Shown piece after piece: positions 1-11,600 of a stretch of 34,968 nucleotides of DNA. Source of the DNA: Stephanodiscus triporus (lineage: Eukaryota > Bacillariophyta > Thalassiosirophyceae > Thalassiosirales > Thalassiosiraceae); the NCBI GenBank assembly GCA_036939755.1, contig JALLAZ010000008.1:1-34968 (forward strand). Reading direction: 5' to 3'. A program made the position numbers and the translations under genes. Every line of letters begins with the position of its first letter. Positions within the stretch are counted from its first letter, which is position 1. The notes beneath the pieces are model-generated. The model was not told where the DNA came from and searched no databases. It worked only from the letters and a program-made list of their open reading frames with translations.

Positions 1-8
1 TGACGTCA
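1..8. promoter_or_regulatory. CRE-like palindrome upstream of gene 1
   Basis: The first eight bases are the perfect palindrome TGACGTCA, the consensus bZIP/CREB-ATF element. It lies 80 bp upstream of the first ATG of the gene starting at 89. bZIP control through CRE-type elements is known in diatoms. Whether this copy is functional is inference, and GAC/GTC-rich sequence makes chance occurrences likelier here. Confidence 0.35.
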
Positions 9-88
9 TGTGTCCGTCGAGGGACGACGAACCTAGGTCCAGTCGTCAGACTTGACGGGGCATTTTTACGTTTTTCCCAAAAATATTG

Positions 89-1913
89 ATGACGATCGAC
101 GATCGCCATCGCCGCCCGGTCGACTTAGACGACTCCCTCGACGCCGCGAACGTCTCCGTCGAGACGTCGCCGCACATCGGCGACGTCGACGTCATCGAGA
201 TCGGGTCGTCCGCCGGGGCGGGCGGTGACGTCGTCGGCGTCGGGGTCGAGGTCGGTCCTCGCGACGACGACGAAGATGACTACGCGGGGGGGGGGACGGA
301 CGACGACGACGGCGGCGGGGAGACGACTCCCGACGACGACGACGACGGGCACGACGACGACGCGGACGATGATGACGGATGGGAGGACTTCATGGCCGAT
401 TACTGGGGAATGCCGTCGTCGTCGTCCTCCCATCCGTCGACGACCCTCCTCGCGGGGGGGGCGGCGGCGGCGGCGATCGCGCGGGGGGAGGACACCGACA
501 TGATCCCGTGCTCGGCCGATCCGGAACTCGACGACGAGGCCCGACCGTCCGCCGACGGAGGGGCGGGGCTGAGTCCCGTCCGAACGGGATGCCTTGACAT
601 CGACATGGACGTGACGTCGTCCGCCGCGGACATCCACGACGACAACTGCGGCGGCGTCGTCGGGAGGGGTGGGGGGGGTGTCGTCGGGGACGACGACGAC
701 GACGACGCGGACGGGCTCAGCGGGGCGGGGAGGGGATGCGTCGAGGCCATGGCCGACGTCATCTCGGAGGGGGGAGGGAGCGTGCGCGACCTCAGGATCG
801 ACCTGGGAATCGCGGGTCGTCGTCTTCGTCGTCGTCGTGGCGGCGGCGGCGGCGGCGGCGAAGGAGCGCCGCCGGCGCGGGCGGACGTTCGTGAGGGGGA
901 CAAGGAGGAGGAGGAGGAGGAGGAGGAGGGATCGATCGCGTCCAAGGAAACTCGCGATTTCGAGCAAGCGTCCTTCGATGCTGCGGTTGCGGGCGGGGGG
1001 GGAACGTCGCCCGCGGCGTCATCGTACTCGGCGGCGACGACTGCGACGAACGCCGACGCCGATGCCGACGCCGACTCCGCCGACGCCGCCCCGAACGCCG
1101 ACGCAGCCTCCTCGAGCGCCGACTGGAAGCACAAGACGTCGCCGCTGCCGCCGCCGGAAATGGTCCTGATGACTGGACCGATAATGACTCGCACCTCGTT
1201 GCGATCGCTCGTGATGAAGAAGTGGAATCCGAGTCAGTGGATGAGGTACGGCGGGCACACGCTGCTCGTGTTCCGATCGAGGGATCACATGGTAAGAGAA
1301 GAGTGCGCCGATTAGAGAGGGTGGGGCGATCGCCTATCTTTCTTTTTTCCCTTTTAGTTTTTTTTTCCTTCGTGCCCGGCGACCCCCCCCCGTTCTTAAC
1401 GTCGCCATTTATTTTGCCCTCCACGGCCGCATTTTCAGGACGACTGGATGCACAACCCGTACCACGGCAAGAAGCAACGAGATTTCCTCGTCAAGCTCCA
1501 GATCGACTTCATGGACATGATGGCGGACGGTGGTCAGGGGGGGAATAATAATAGCGGCGGCGGCGGCGGAAGCAAGGAGGGCATACTTGGACATCGGTTA
1601 TTACCAATCAAGAAGAAGAGTTACGGGAAGAATGAGGATGAAATGTGAGGGGGTTTCTTTCGTTTACGCTTTCCGCTTGCGTGATCTCGCCTTTCGCCTC
1701 TTCCCTCATTTTTTTCGCCGTTTTTGCCAACCTCCCTCCCTCCGAAGGTACCAATTCAAGCTCGAAAGGTGGACGAATCTCGGCTGCTCCGTGCTCGCCG
1801 CATTCGCGTCTCGTGAGGAGGGCGAAGTCCGAATTCTGCATGATACGATAAAGGACATGCTCAGGCGTTGTCCCAACAATGGGCTGAGGAACATCGACCA
1901 TATGTTGAAGTGA
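89..1913 (+). CDS. Asp-rich protein with a possible C-terminal PH-like domain (3 exons)
   Basis: Exons are 89-1291, 1439-1644 and 1748-1913, joined by introns of 147 and 103 nt with donors GTAAGA and GTGAGG. The joins are phase 0 and phase 2, and the 1575 coding bases give 524 residues. The ATG at 89 is the first one after an in-frame stop at 53. Residues 1 to about 350 are disordered, with long Asp, Glu, Gly and Ala runs from trinucleotide repeats. From about residue 365 the protein is globular: a segment with KKWNPSQWMRYGGHTLLVF, a basic strand-rich stretch, then YQFKLERWTNLG and an amphipathic C-terminal helix near ILHDTIKDMLR. This alternation of strands with a closing helix looks like a pleckstrin-homology fold, but I do not recognise the family. 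Function is unknown; membrane or partner binding would be a guess. The next gene converges on it. Confidence 0.65.
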
Positions 1914-2257
1914 AGGAATCCGTCGTTCCAAACCGCAACGTCCGTCGTAATATAGCACCAGTTCTATACATAATTCGAATAATTTACCATCGACTTTGAT
2001 TCTAGGAGCATTGGACAACTTTTAGGATTAGATTCTCCTTTCAAGATTTGACGCTTAGGAACATTTGAATGGACGAGGGATGTGACAAAGCAATTGACTT
2101 CGAATGAATTCATTTCTGTCACTTGAATTAAGACAACAGGAAAAGAGGCAATCAATATCCTACGAAATATCGTAACGCCTTGTGCGCACTGGTGCCAGTC
2201 CCTGTGCGTGCCATAATGAAATGTAACAACAATGACGACAACAAAGAAAGGGTGGAA

Positions 2258-2278
2258 GTGGCAGTGGCAGTGGCAGTG
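2258..2278. repeat. Short GTGGCA tandem repeat
   Basis: Three and a half perfect copies of the hexamer GTGGCA lie in the intergenic region. This is a simple microsatellite with no sign of function. Confidence 0.7.
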
Positions 2279-2579
2279 ATAAGATGATCCAGGTAACTCA
2301 CGCTCGTGGTAGTCCGGGCAGTAAGAGATCCTTCAAGAGCAGGCGTCGGTGGCTCCTTATCTGGCAACAGATCCGTCAAGGAGAGAAAGAAAAGCCGAGG
2401 GTTCATTATCGTTCGCGACAAATTCAGCAATGGTCTTCTCGTAAGAAGTAGGAATCACCGTTGCTGGGGTCATCTTGGAGGTATCAGTTGATGATCAGAG
2501 GCTAAAAATGGCATCTCCTTCAGGATTACGACAATCACAGTGACTACCGATCCTAAGAATATGTGTCAACAATGAGATT

Positions 2580-2585
2580 TTTATT
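2580..2585 (-). promoter_or_regulatory. Polyadenylation signal AATAAA of the UBR4-like gene
   Basis: Read on the minus strand, a canonical AATAAA begins 31 bp after the TGA that closes the last exon. Its position supports that stop as a genuine transcript end rather than a missed splice, which matters because the protein ends earlier than its relatives do. Confidence 0.5.
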
Positions 2586-2615
2586 TCTTAATGAAGTCAA
2601 CAAATAGTTTATGTT

Positions 2616-5600
2616 TCAGTTTCCCTGCAATACATCCGTCGCCAATTCGATGTAATTGTTGACTGATGGAAAATCGAGCTGGATTAAAGTGCCGAGAATT
2701 TCAGCACTCGTCACATCTTGCACTGCCATCAGTCTCAATTTCATCTCGGTCAATATTATCCTTGATCCTACTTCTGAAGTACTGGCTAGGGCGACGACTA
2801 CTTGACGCTTGAGATTATTTAAGTCCTTGAGTTTTGGGTTCCCTTCGGACTCCTTCAATAGAATTCTAATGAGACCACTAGTGATGGTGTGTTCAAACTG
2901 TGCGACGTTTGTAGTACCATAGACCGAATAGAGGAGTGATAATATCTGAAACGCCAACTGCGTCGAACAGGTTGAGCAAGTTGACGGCAGGAATCGGAAG
3001 GTATTGATGGCGAAATGACCTGGACTAATGTAGCCTGTCAGGCAGTCATTATTTAAGCGATTCCATGCATCGATCCGTCGACTCAGTTCGTAGCACTCCC
3101 TCTCCGCCTCTCGCATTTGCGAGTACAGCCGATTTCTTTCTTCGACGGGGGAAAATTTGGTCTTGTCATCTTTGCGTGAGGCATGGGTCTTTCCTCCATC
3201 GTCTCCTCTCCCCGCTCCTGCAGCAGCTTGTGTGCCCCTATCGCCTCTGGCCCTGGCATGAATGTTTGCACTCAGAGCGTTAAGAAGTTCAGTGGCCTCC
3301 ACAGAATCAAGACCCGACGGACCAGAACTCCCAGCGTTTAGCAACGCCTGCCGTAAAAATTCGCCTCTACTACCAAAACCATCACCTCCTTCAGCCCGGA
3401 GACTCCTGGCCAAACTAAGCAAACTTCTTGCTCTACTAGACGAGGATGACGCCCTCTCACTCAGACTTGTTGCTGAGCCTTTGGAGCGCGAAGATCCAGA
3501 TTTCTTGGTTGAATCGTCGTCATCATCAATTCCTTCAGATTTTGGCATGCCCCCAAGAAGCGCACGCTTCAGATGTGGACCGTACAGCACCAGTTCGTCA
3601 AGGTTTTCCATTAGATCACCGCGATTCCTCCTTTGCTGCTGAATGGCCACTGTCAACTTCTTTTTCAAAGAATTCCTAAGTTCAGATAGGCGTTTATTTG
3701 CTACACGCAACATCGCCATTGCCCTCTGAAACCTATTAGACAAAAAAAGTAAAGTTCAGAATACGCTCGATGAGAAATCACGTACAGTCGACTGAAACCT
3801 TACCCATCTTCGTCCAGAATTGCTATTGCGTTGAGAGCGATTCCGGCAGTCAGCTCATAGCTGAAACCTCCAGCGGTGCAGTAGCCACATTCGACGCATA
3901 AGAATGCGTCTAAACTATCATAGTTGATATGTCTGCATTTCCTGCACTGAAATGCTACTTCTCCGCAGTTTCCACAAACGCCATGAGCGTTATGAACTTG
4001 TCTAGTACATCGAGGACAGTATAGAATGAAAGATCCATCTGGCGCTCTTTTATTGCTCGCTTTTTCGTAAAACTCTTCATACGTGAACTTCAAATTCGCT
4101 GCTATGACTGGATGCTTGAGCTTACACGTTGCTTCTGATGCACCTCTAGCTAAACTGATCGTACCGCATCGCTGCCAAATATGAGTGTATTTTGAGCTCT
4201 TTAAAATGCTGACGTCGCCTACTTGCCTGGGACTAAAATACACTCCTATACTCTTAACGAGGCGCCCCCGTGGATCACTCACGGCGACATGTACTTCGGA
4301 CAAAGCCACCCGGAACTTGAGTTGATGGTGCGAAGAGAACTCAGAGCTGACACTTGCGGCAATAGACGCCTCTAAGCGTCCTCGCTGATATGGTCGAACC
4401 TGGTCAGCCAAAAAAGCTGCCTGTCGAGCAGCTGAAGTAGCTGACTTACCAGAGTTGTCTGGATTCTTTGAGCTGGTTTTCGTTGCTTTCTTGAGCGGGA
4501 TTTGCTTCTGGCAATGTACACAGTTAGAAAGGTTGCAGCTCAGGGCGCCCATATCAATTTCATTTCTGGAGGCGGTCATCTGACTCATGAAAGAACTTGC
4601 GATGCACGATGATACATTCGTCAAGTCCAAATCCGCGCCAAAACTATCAACGAACACAATCAGTAAATCAATTAAGTTCTTCGATGCATTACCCAACTCC
4701 CCAACTTGTTGGAACGGACCGCTAATCAAAGACGCAACCAAATGTTGTTTCTCTGAAGTTGAATATAGTAGAGCCAGCTTTCTTGCCACTTTAGCTGATA
4801 TGGCCCGCAATTGCTTTGACCTTCCGTTAACGACAAATTGCTTGATGAATGCGATGAGATCCTGCACGCTAAAAGACTTCAGAAGACAATGATCTGGATA
4901 AGATGGGCAGTTGTCTAATGTCTGATACCCTCCAGCAAGTAAGGTGTCCAACGTCTCCGGACCTTTCACAGCGCCGTCATGCGGGGCTTCATCGCTCAGA
5001 GCAATGTCAAGTAACGCTAGTGCTTTGACCTGATTCGATCCTCGCAGAGATGAAATGAGGAACATCAATGATACTATGGGAGGACGGTGATATATTTGAT
5101 CAAGCATATCAAGATTTCCCCCAGATATTTGTTCTGAGTCGCCTTTCGTGGCGTGGAAGCCTGGAAGACCGCAAAAATTTCTCCAACTGTTTGAGCGGGT
5201 ATTGGTACCGTTACCAGCCCTAACAGCAGCAGAAAGCAGCTCGTCAAGCACTGTTCCCATACCCTCCTCTGTTGATGTAGTGTAGACGTCTTCTGTTATG
5301 AGGTCGTCGACTCCTAACAGGCCTGCAGCTGGAAGCGTATCGAACATGACTTCCTCATCTCTCCAATCTGAACCGCATTGCCTAGCCTGCTCGCGCACAA
5401 CAAGTGCCGAATCAAGAATGTCTTGTGCTAGCTGAAAGAGCTTGCGGAACTGATATGATGAAAAAAAGATTTAGCGTACACAAACTATTGCATAAGCAAA
5501 ATCCTGAACCACGGGGCATCAATTACCTGAATTCCATAAACGTAATGATCACGAACTCTATGGTACACTTCTTGGCGACCCCCACAAAGGCGCTGCAGCA

Positions 5601-8600
5601 TCGACCTGGCGAGTCTCGACACTGTGCTGGTTGTTCCGCTGTTCCTACTGATAATCTCACATAACACCGAGAACCAGCCATCGCACCACTTGGGTGTTCC
5701 CGTCGTTGGAACAATAAGAGATAAAAGGTCGAGAGAAAAACAAGCAGCCTCCCGGAACAGATCGCCATGACGCACAGACTTTTCTTTCGTTCCGTCTTCG
5801 AAAGAAAAAGAATCGGAGCTCAATTGTGATGGCATTGGTTGCGATTTTCCGAATTTGTCCAACGTCAAGTAAATTCCATCGTCTTTGTCTTGTGATTTCT
5901 CCAATTCTGTCTTGATTGATGGAAAGTTTGCTGCAACAGAAGCCCCCTCATCAACATGTGTGGCATCAGGCAATGAGGAAACAACTTGATTCTTTTCAAA
6001 CTGGCGGCTAACGAGAAAACAAAATTGCTCTTGCAGCGTTGTGTTAGAAAAAATTCTCTGTAACTCCATCTGTACCGGAATAAAGATTTGCTCGTAGCGG
6101 CCGACCAGTTGATTCTCATTCTGATCAGAAGATTCCGGAATATCTGTTGACCACTTGAAGTAGTTGCATCTTTTGTTCAGAAATACGTTCAATGAGATAA
6201 GTCATAGAATCAAAAACCAAATAGCTGCGCATAGTTATTTATAGTCTTTACCTTTTGTTTCGATCAAGTCCACAGACATAAAACCGACGGTCCTTGTGCA
6301 CCCCATGGGAGCAGCGCCTGCGGACAGCTGGTCCGTGCTCACATATAAATCTAGGTTCAAATAATGCCATGAAAGATGAACAAAAGTAGGGTAGCCATGA
6401 AGGCAAAAAAAATCACGTCAACACACTCACCGTGGATCGGTCTTATTGTTTTTGTGAGTATGATCATGTGTGTCGACGCCATCAATAAAGCTGTCGGCGC
6501 CATCTTCTGACGAATCCAATAAAGGGAAATGACTTATTTCTCTGTTCTTCAGCACCAAGCCAGCAAGAGTGCGTAGGCTAATAACCAGCTTACTACAATA
6601 CTGCGAAAGTTTTGAGTCACTCAATAAGCAAGCTTTGATGAGGTTTGGTAAATTCTGGGTAAATGCAAACACCATTTCTTTCCCTCTTGCGGCCATGAGC
6701 TCTTCAGTGCATGAGCCAAGAACAATGTCAAGAATAAGTTGCAAAACATAAATCGAGGGAGGTGAAGTTTCATCCTTGTTATTCGCATCAAGGGTTTTTG
6801 TCATCAAACGAAGCAAATGTGTCAAAATTTGTGATCTGAAGCTTTCTGTTTTCTCCACCTCGTTATCATCACCCAGCTTGCTGCCAGATACCTCCATACT
6901 TTGATTTGGACATATCTTCAAAGCAAGCCCTGCTTTTTTCGCATTTTCTGCTTGTTCTAAGCTTGACGCAGCAATGGGTTTTGATGTCATTTGCCATATC
7001 TTCCCACATGTCATGTCTTCATTCTCCACACACAGAGTGCGCCCATTTATGATGAGTGGGTCCGATGAGGACGGCGCGGTTTTTGAGTACGCGATGCCTA
7101 GATTGTAGCATCTTTTGCAAAGATCGATGTCCATCTCACCCCCAAGCGTGTACCTCTGTCCCGTAATGGGGAATATCAAACAGGAATCGCATTGGTACGT
7201 TATTATGCCCACCTCGTTCGATAACTCTCGCTCAGGACTTGGGATGTTGCTAATTCTTTTGATGTCCGCACCTCCAACAGCGTTGGATATAGCTGCACAG
7301 CATGCCTTCACAATATCTATCGAATCCACTATTAGATACTCAGACAATGTGTCAAACTGTGCGATACAATTCGATCCAACAGTGATGGGCTTGGCAGCGG
7401 AGCATGCGATTTCCATCAGCATAAGCTCAGAAACAAGCTGAGCAGGTTGGAAAAGCTTGATGGTCGCTCCAAGCATAGTCTTGAAGTACTGACAGAGATC
7501 GATAATCTTCTTCCCTTCAAGCGACATCGATACCTGGCATGATTTTTCAGCGATCAACGCAGCAGTAATGACACTGTAATTATCACCTCGTTCTCGAGCA
7601 ATGGTGATTGTGGAAGTGAGGACGCGAACGAGTATGTCGATGGCGATATTAATCATGATTTCTTGTTTTGGCGAGACAATATCAACATTCGCAAACTCAT
7701 TCCGGAGATATTTCCCTAGGTTTTGCAATAAAGACACGAGCCCACGAAGTGTAGCCTCATCGATCATATATGTTACCTTCTCCCCATCTCCATCAGCCTC
7801 GCACAAGAACTGAATTGTATGATCTCGCAATGTTCCCTCTTTGGCAGACTCCAGCGCTGTATCCTGTATAATTCGGCTTATCGTAGCCGTCGTCTCCGCA
7901 GTTAGGGGACCCATTTTTGTCCGACCCGTGACTTGTGTTAGGAATGTTAATGATTGAATGCATGATGTAACCAAGTTTAAATGCTCTTCCTGGACATGGT
8001 GCTTCATTAAGTGTGACAAAGACTTTTCCTTGGCTCCACCTTCCCGGTTAGGTGACAAATATGATAGCTCACTTCTCGGACGAGCATAGACCTCAACTGA
8101 GTCAATGATTGGAGCACATGATGAATCATGACAGGACGATATCCATATTGTCACGAAACCATTCCTCACAGCTAAAAGTGTCTCTTCGTCTGTAAGAGGA
8201 AACTAACATATACACGATACACAAGATGGAGCGGTGCAAGGTCAGGAAACATTTTCGCATCTAAGGCGGACATGAGAATGACAAATTAACTTACATCATA
8301 CCACCGTTTGACATTTTTCTTCAACTTGATTGACCTGCCGGATCCCATTATGACGATTTCTTTAGGTATCATGCCTGGCATGGATCCTACAAGAATTCTG
8401 ACAGCAACGATGGCTAGAGAGCGGATGAATTTCGAGGATTCATCATTCACTTGAAGACATGCTGTAAGAGTGCACCCATCACGAGAAGGGCAGGTTATAT
8501 AATCCGTATTGTTGAGCGATAGCTTCCTCTTAATCGTCTTCGGATCTTTCCCGGCACAGTCACCACCAAAAATGAGTGCGTCTAGATCACTAGCATTGAC

Positions 8601-11600
8601 CAACGATTCGAAAAAACCGATCTTCGGAGTCTGGCTTTGGATAGAATATGGCAAACGATGACATTTATGTTCACAACCTTCCCCAAACCAGAGAAGCGAC
8701 CCACTGGACGAAAGCAAAGTCAAAAAGGATCTTTCGTGTACCTGACTTCCATCGTTCGCGTGACCGTCATTACTTCCCAAAAGATACGGACACGAAAAGG
8801 TGCAAGAGCCTACAAAGCTATACGAAGAAATGAAGCCAAGTCCAGCACTGCAGCTTGTCGGCCACGACAACTCTCTCACCGACACCGAATTTTCATTGAA
8901 TTCTACAACAAGCGTTGTTGGCTGGCTTAAGCGAGTGGATCGCCCGATGCATGCAAATCTGTAAAAGCTTTCATTATCTCTCGTCACGAGTCCGAGTTCT
9001 TGAAAATGTGTGTACGGACCAGCGACGCCATGATGACCGCCAACATCATCGGAAGATATCATATTGGGCAGCAACTCTGTTAAGAGAGGAAGATAAATGA
9101 GTGTTGAGCATTACTTAAGCATTTTATCATCAAGATCTAGGAGACTCTGAAAAGTAAAACTCACCAAAGCTTCCACAGATTGCTCCATCATCATCAAGAA
9201 TCATAGCAATGCAGCAAGATGAGACGCATTGGTAGACCAGCAAATTTGCCATAGTCAGGAATGCGAGCTGAGGATAGGGATGGATATCGAATATGAGGAA
9301 AAGAAGTGTAGAAAAAACGACTGCTTATCAATCTGCTGCACTCACATAGACACCTTCACCGAATGTGGTGGCTGTAGCACCTATGGGGGCAGGCTCCCCC
9401 CCATGTCTCCTTATGCCAGCGGATGGAAATGAAACTCCCACTCCGATTTCAATATAACTTTCGCCATGATCCTCAAGATTTCCCTCTTCGTCAATTGTGA
9501 GGCTGATGAAGTACAAGCGACCAGTGTCAAGAAGTAATGCCAATTTTGTTTCAATGATGAATCCATCGTCGACCGAAAGAGACCCGATCAGTGCAGCGGA
9601 CCTTATTAGAACGTCGTCATACTACAGAAGGCCAAATTACGGAGAACAACAGAATCAATGGACGACATTAAATTCAGTTTCATATCACGCAATACAATCG
9701 TGCACTCACTGCAAGAGCATAATGGGTCGTTGCGTTGCAGGTGTTATTCTCCGTTCGTTTCAAATCAAACACATGCACCACCGCGCCACAGACAGCTACT
9801 ATCTGGAGTTCTGATTTGGGCATCCATTCACACTTCACAAGGTGTTCACAGTCCTCTGATGGTTCTGTATTCAATTCGAGATCAATGGTCCTTTCAAATG
9901 AGTCAAAGGTCTTGGAAATGATGCACACGCATGCCTTAGCTATGCCCCAAACTAAAAGATGCCGGTTATTTTCTGAATTGATAGCCATGCCGCTTTGTGA
10001 GAAGAGCATATCAAGCACATGCTTTGGTTAGAAATGGATGTCTAACTGTAAAAGTGGGTGAGAATACACTTCAAAAGCTCACCTGATGGGAAATTTCACA
10101 TGATCTGACCCCAGGATGCTAAGCTGGGAGCGTGACAGGTGAGAGGCTGGTGAATTCTCCACATAGCGTACATTGACTGCTGGCAAAGAGCTGCAAAATA
10201 ATACCGAAGTAGATTCTGCGATGTATAGTCGTCCTCGGTTGTCGGCAGAGATTGCCTGTACATGAGTGTCATTTCTAGTTTTTCTCATGTGACTGATTGT
10301 TGATGAAGACCCAGAAATAATTCTGGACTGAAGGGAGCTTGCCTTTGCAGCCCGGATAGACAGCATGCCAATCCCATGAAGACGTTTTAGTGTCAGTGGC
10401 TTTCCTGATCTCGAATGAAGACTGGGACACCCCACTCTGGTGACGGGTTGTGTGGCGAAAGCGCCAATGAGGATACCCGAGAAGTCGGCTGAATTAGGAC
10501 TGGATGCTGATTTGGATTGATAAGTTTGATTGAGGATAAGCAGTATTGATTCTCTCCAGTCTGACTTCGTCGCCTCTTCCACCATATTCTTCAGTGATGC
10601 CTTGCATTGTGATAAGAAGTTGCGATTCAAGTCAGCAACGCGCTCGATGAATATATCAGAACCATCTTTTTCTTGCTGTGTGGATTCAAGCTCATCATTG
10701 ACTTCCGATTCGTCTTGGTAGAATTCTCGAATCAAGTCCTCGGACACTAGTGTAAGACATTTGCATGGCGTCCTATTTTGCTCAATGGCAGTTGCAACCT
10801 CAGCACCACAATCGCAGAAAAAGGAAGATTTCCGCGAGTATCCTATGTCATGCCCCTTGTGGCATACCCTCGCGCATAACGAGCAGCAGCCTTTATCCCA
10901 CAGAAGACCACAAGTATAGCAGTTGTACCAGTGTTGCTCGGTGAATCCCTCTCCTGTTTCTACAAACGAGCATGTCCTTGGAACTACTTTTCCACTTTTC
11001 AATGTGACGCCACCATGGTTCAATGATGATGCTCTTGCCAATAAGGCATTTGGCAATGCGGAAACATCTGTTGTAGAAGTCACTTTGTTGACGGAGCAAT
11101 CTAACCTGGCAACACACTCAAAAAAATCTTTAGCCGTCTCAATGTATTCATGCTTTGCTCCATCATTGTCCCCCATCTTGCCAGGCTGCAATAAAGACAA
11201 TATCTTCCCACCTGCATTATCCAATGAGCCAAAACGTGATGCCAGTAGACACAAAAGCCTGATATGATGTTTTGAGGGAAATCTTGCCCATTGGTCCAGA
11301 CTTTCCAACATTTCCTCCAGAATGATTTTGCACCCGCTGCCAGATATTCCTCTCTGTGATACAGTAGCAAGGTAGCTGATCAATATCGCAGTATTCTTTG
11401 ACAATAGCTGCGTTTCGTCACAGGGATTATCTGAATCGTTGGCAAGGTTTTTGACAAAGTCTCTAATTTCATCTGTTGACAACTCGTCCAACGAAGATGC
11501 CACGGCCGCACGCACAACATCACTATTACTGTCAACACCACTGCCCAATACCTTCCTCCCCTGCTTGAGAACCGCACCCTCGGCATCCATGAGGTCAATT

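Larger units (their letters stand above)
1914..2615. other. Convergent intergenic region
   Basis: These 702 bp separate the ends of gene 1 and the UBR4-like gene. Open frames here (for example 2152-2430 minus) are short, begin without a convincing start, and join to neither neighbour by phase-compatible splice sites. I see no tRNA-like or other RNA structure, only a short GTGGCA repeat and, near the right edge, the polyadenylation signal of the UBR4-like gene. Confidence 0.6.

Noticed and set aside
125..967. Long minus-strand frame opposite gene 1
   Set aside because: It is the antisense reading of GAC, GGC and GAG repeats (Val, Arg and Leu runs), with no domain and no spliced continuation.
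400..1194. Second minus-strand frame with Ser and Pro runs
   Set aside because: Same cause: antisense of the repeat-rich exon 1, which itself splices cleanly to conserved-looking exons.
2152..2430. Minus-strand frame after the UBR4-like stop, considered as a missing C-terminal exon
   Set aside because: Candidate acceptors near 2490-2540 lead to stops in the required phase, composition is simple-repeat-like, and no hemi-RING residues appear. The AATAAA at 2580 precedes it.
2616..3743. Last exon of the UBR4-like gene read as an independent gene
   Set aside because: It joins the previous exon through a GT-AG intron in matching phase, and the resulting order of segments follows the UBR4/BIG family.
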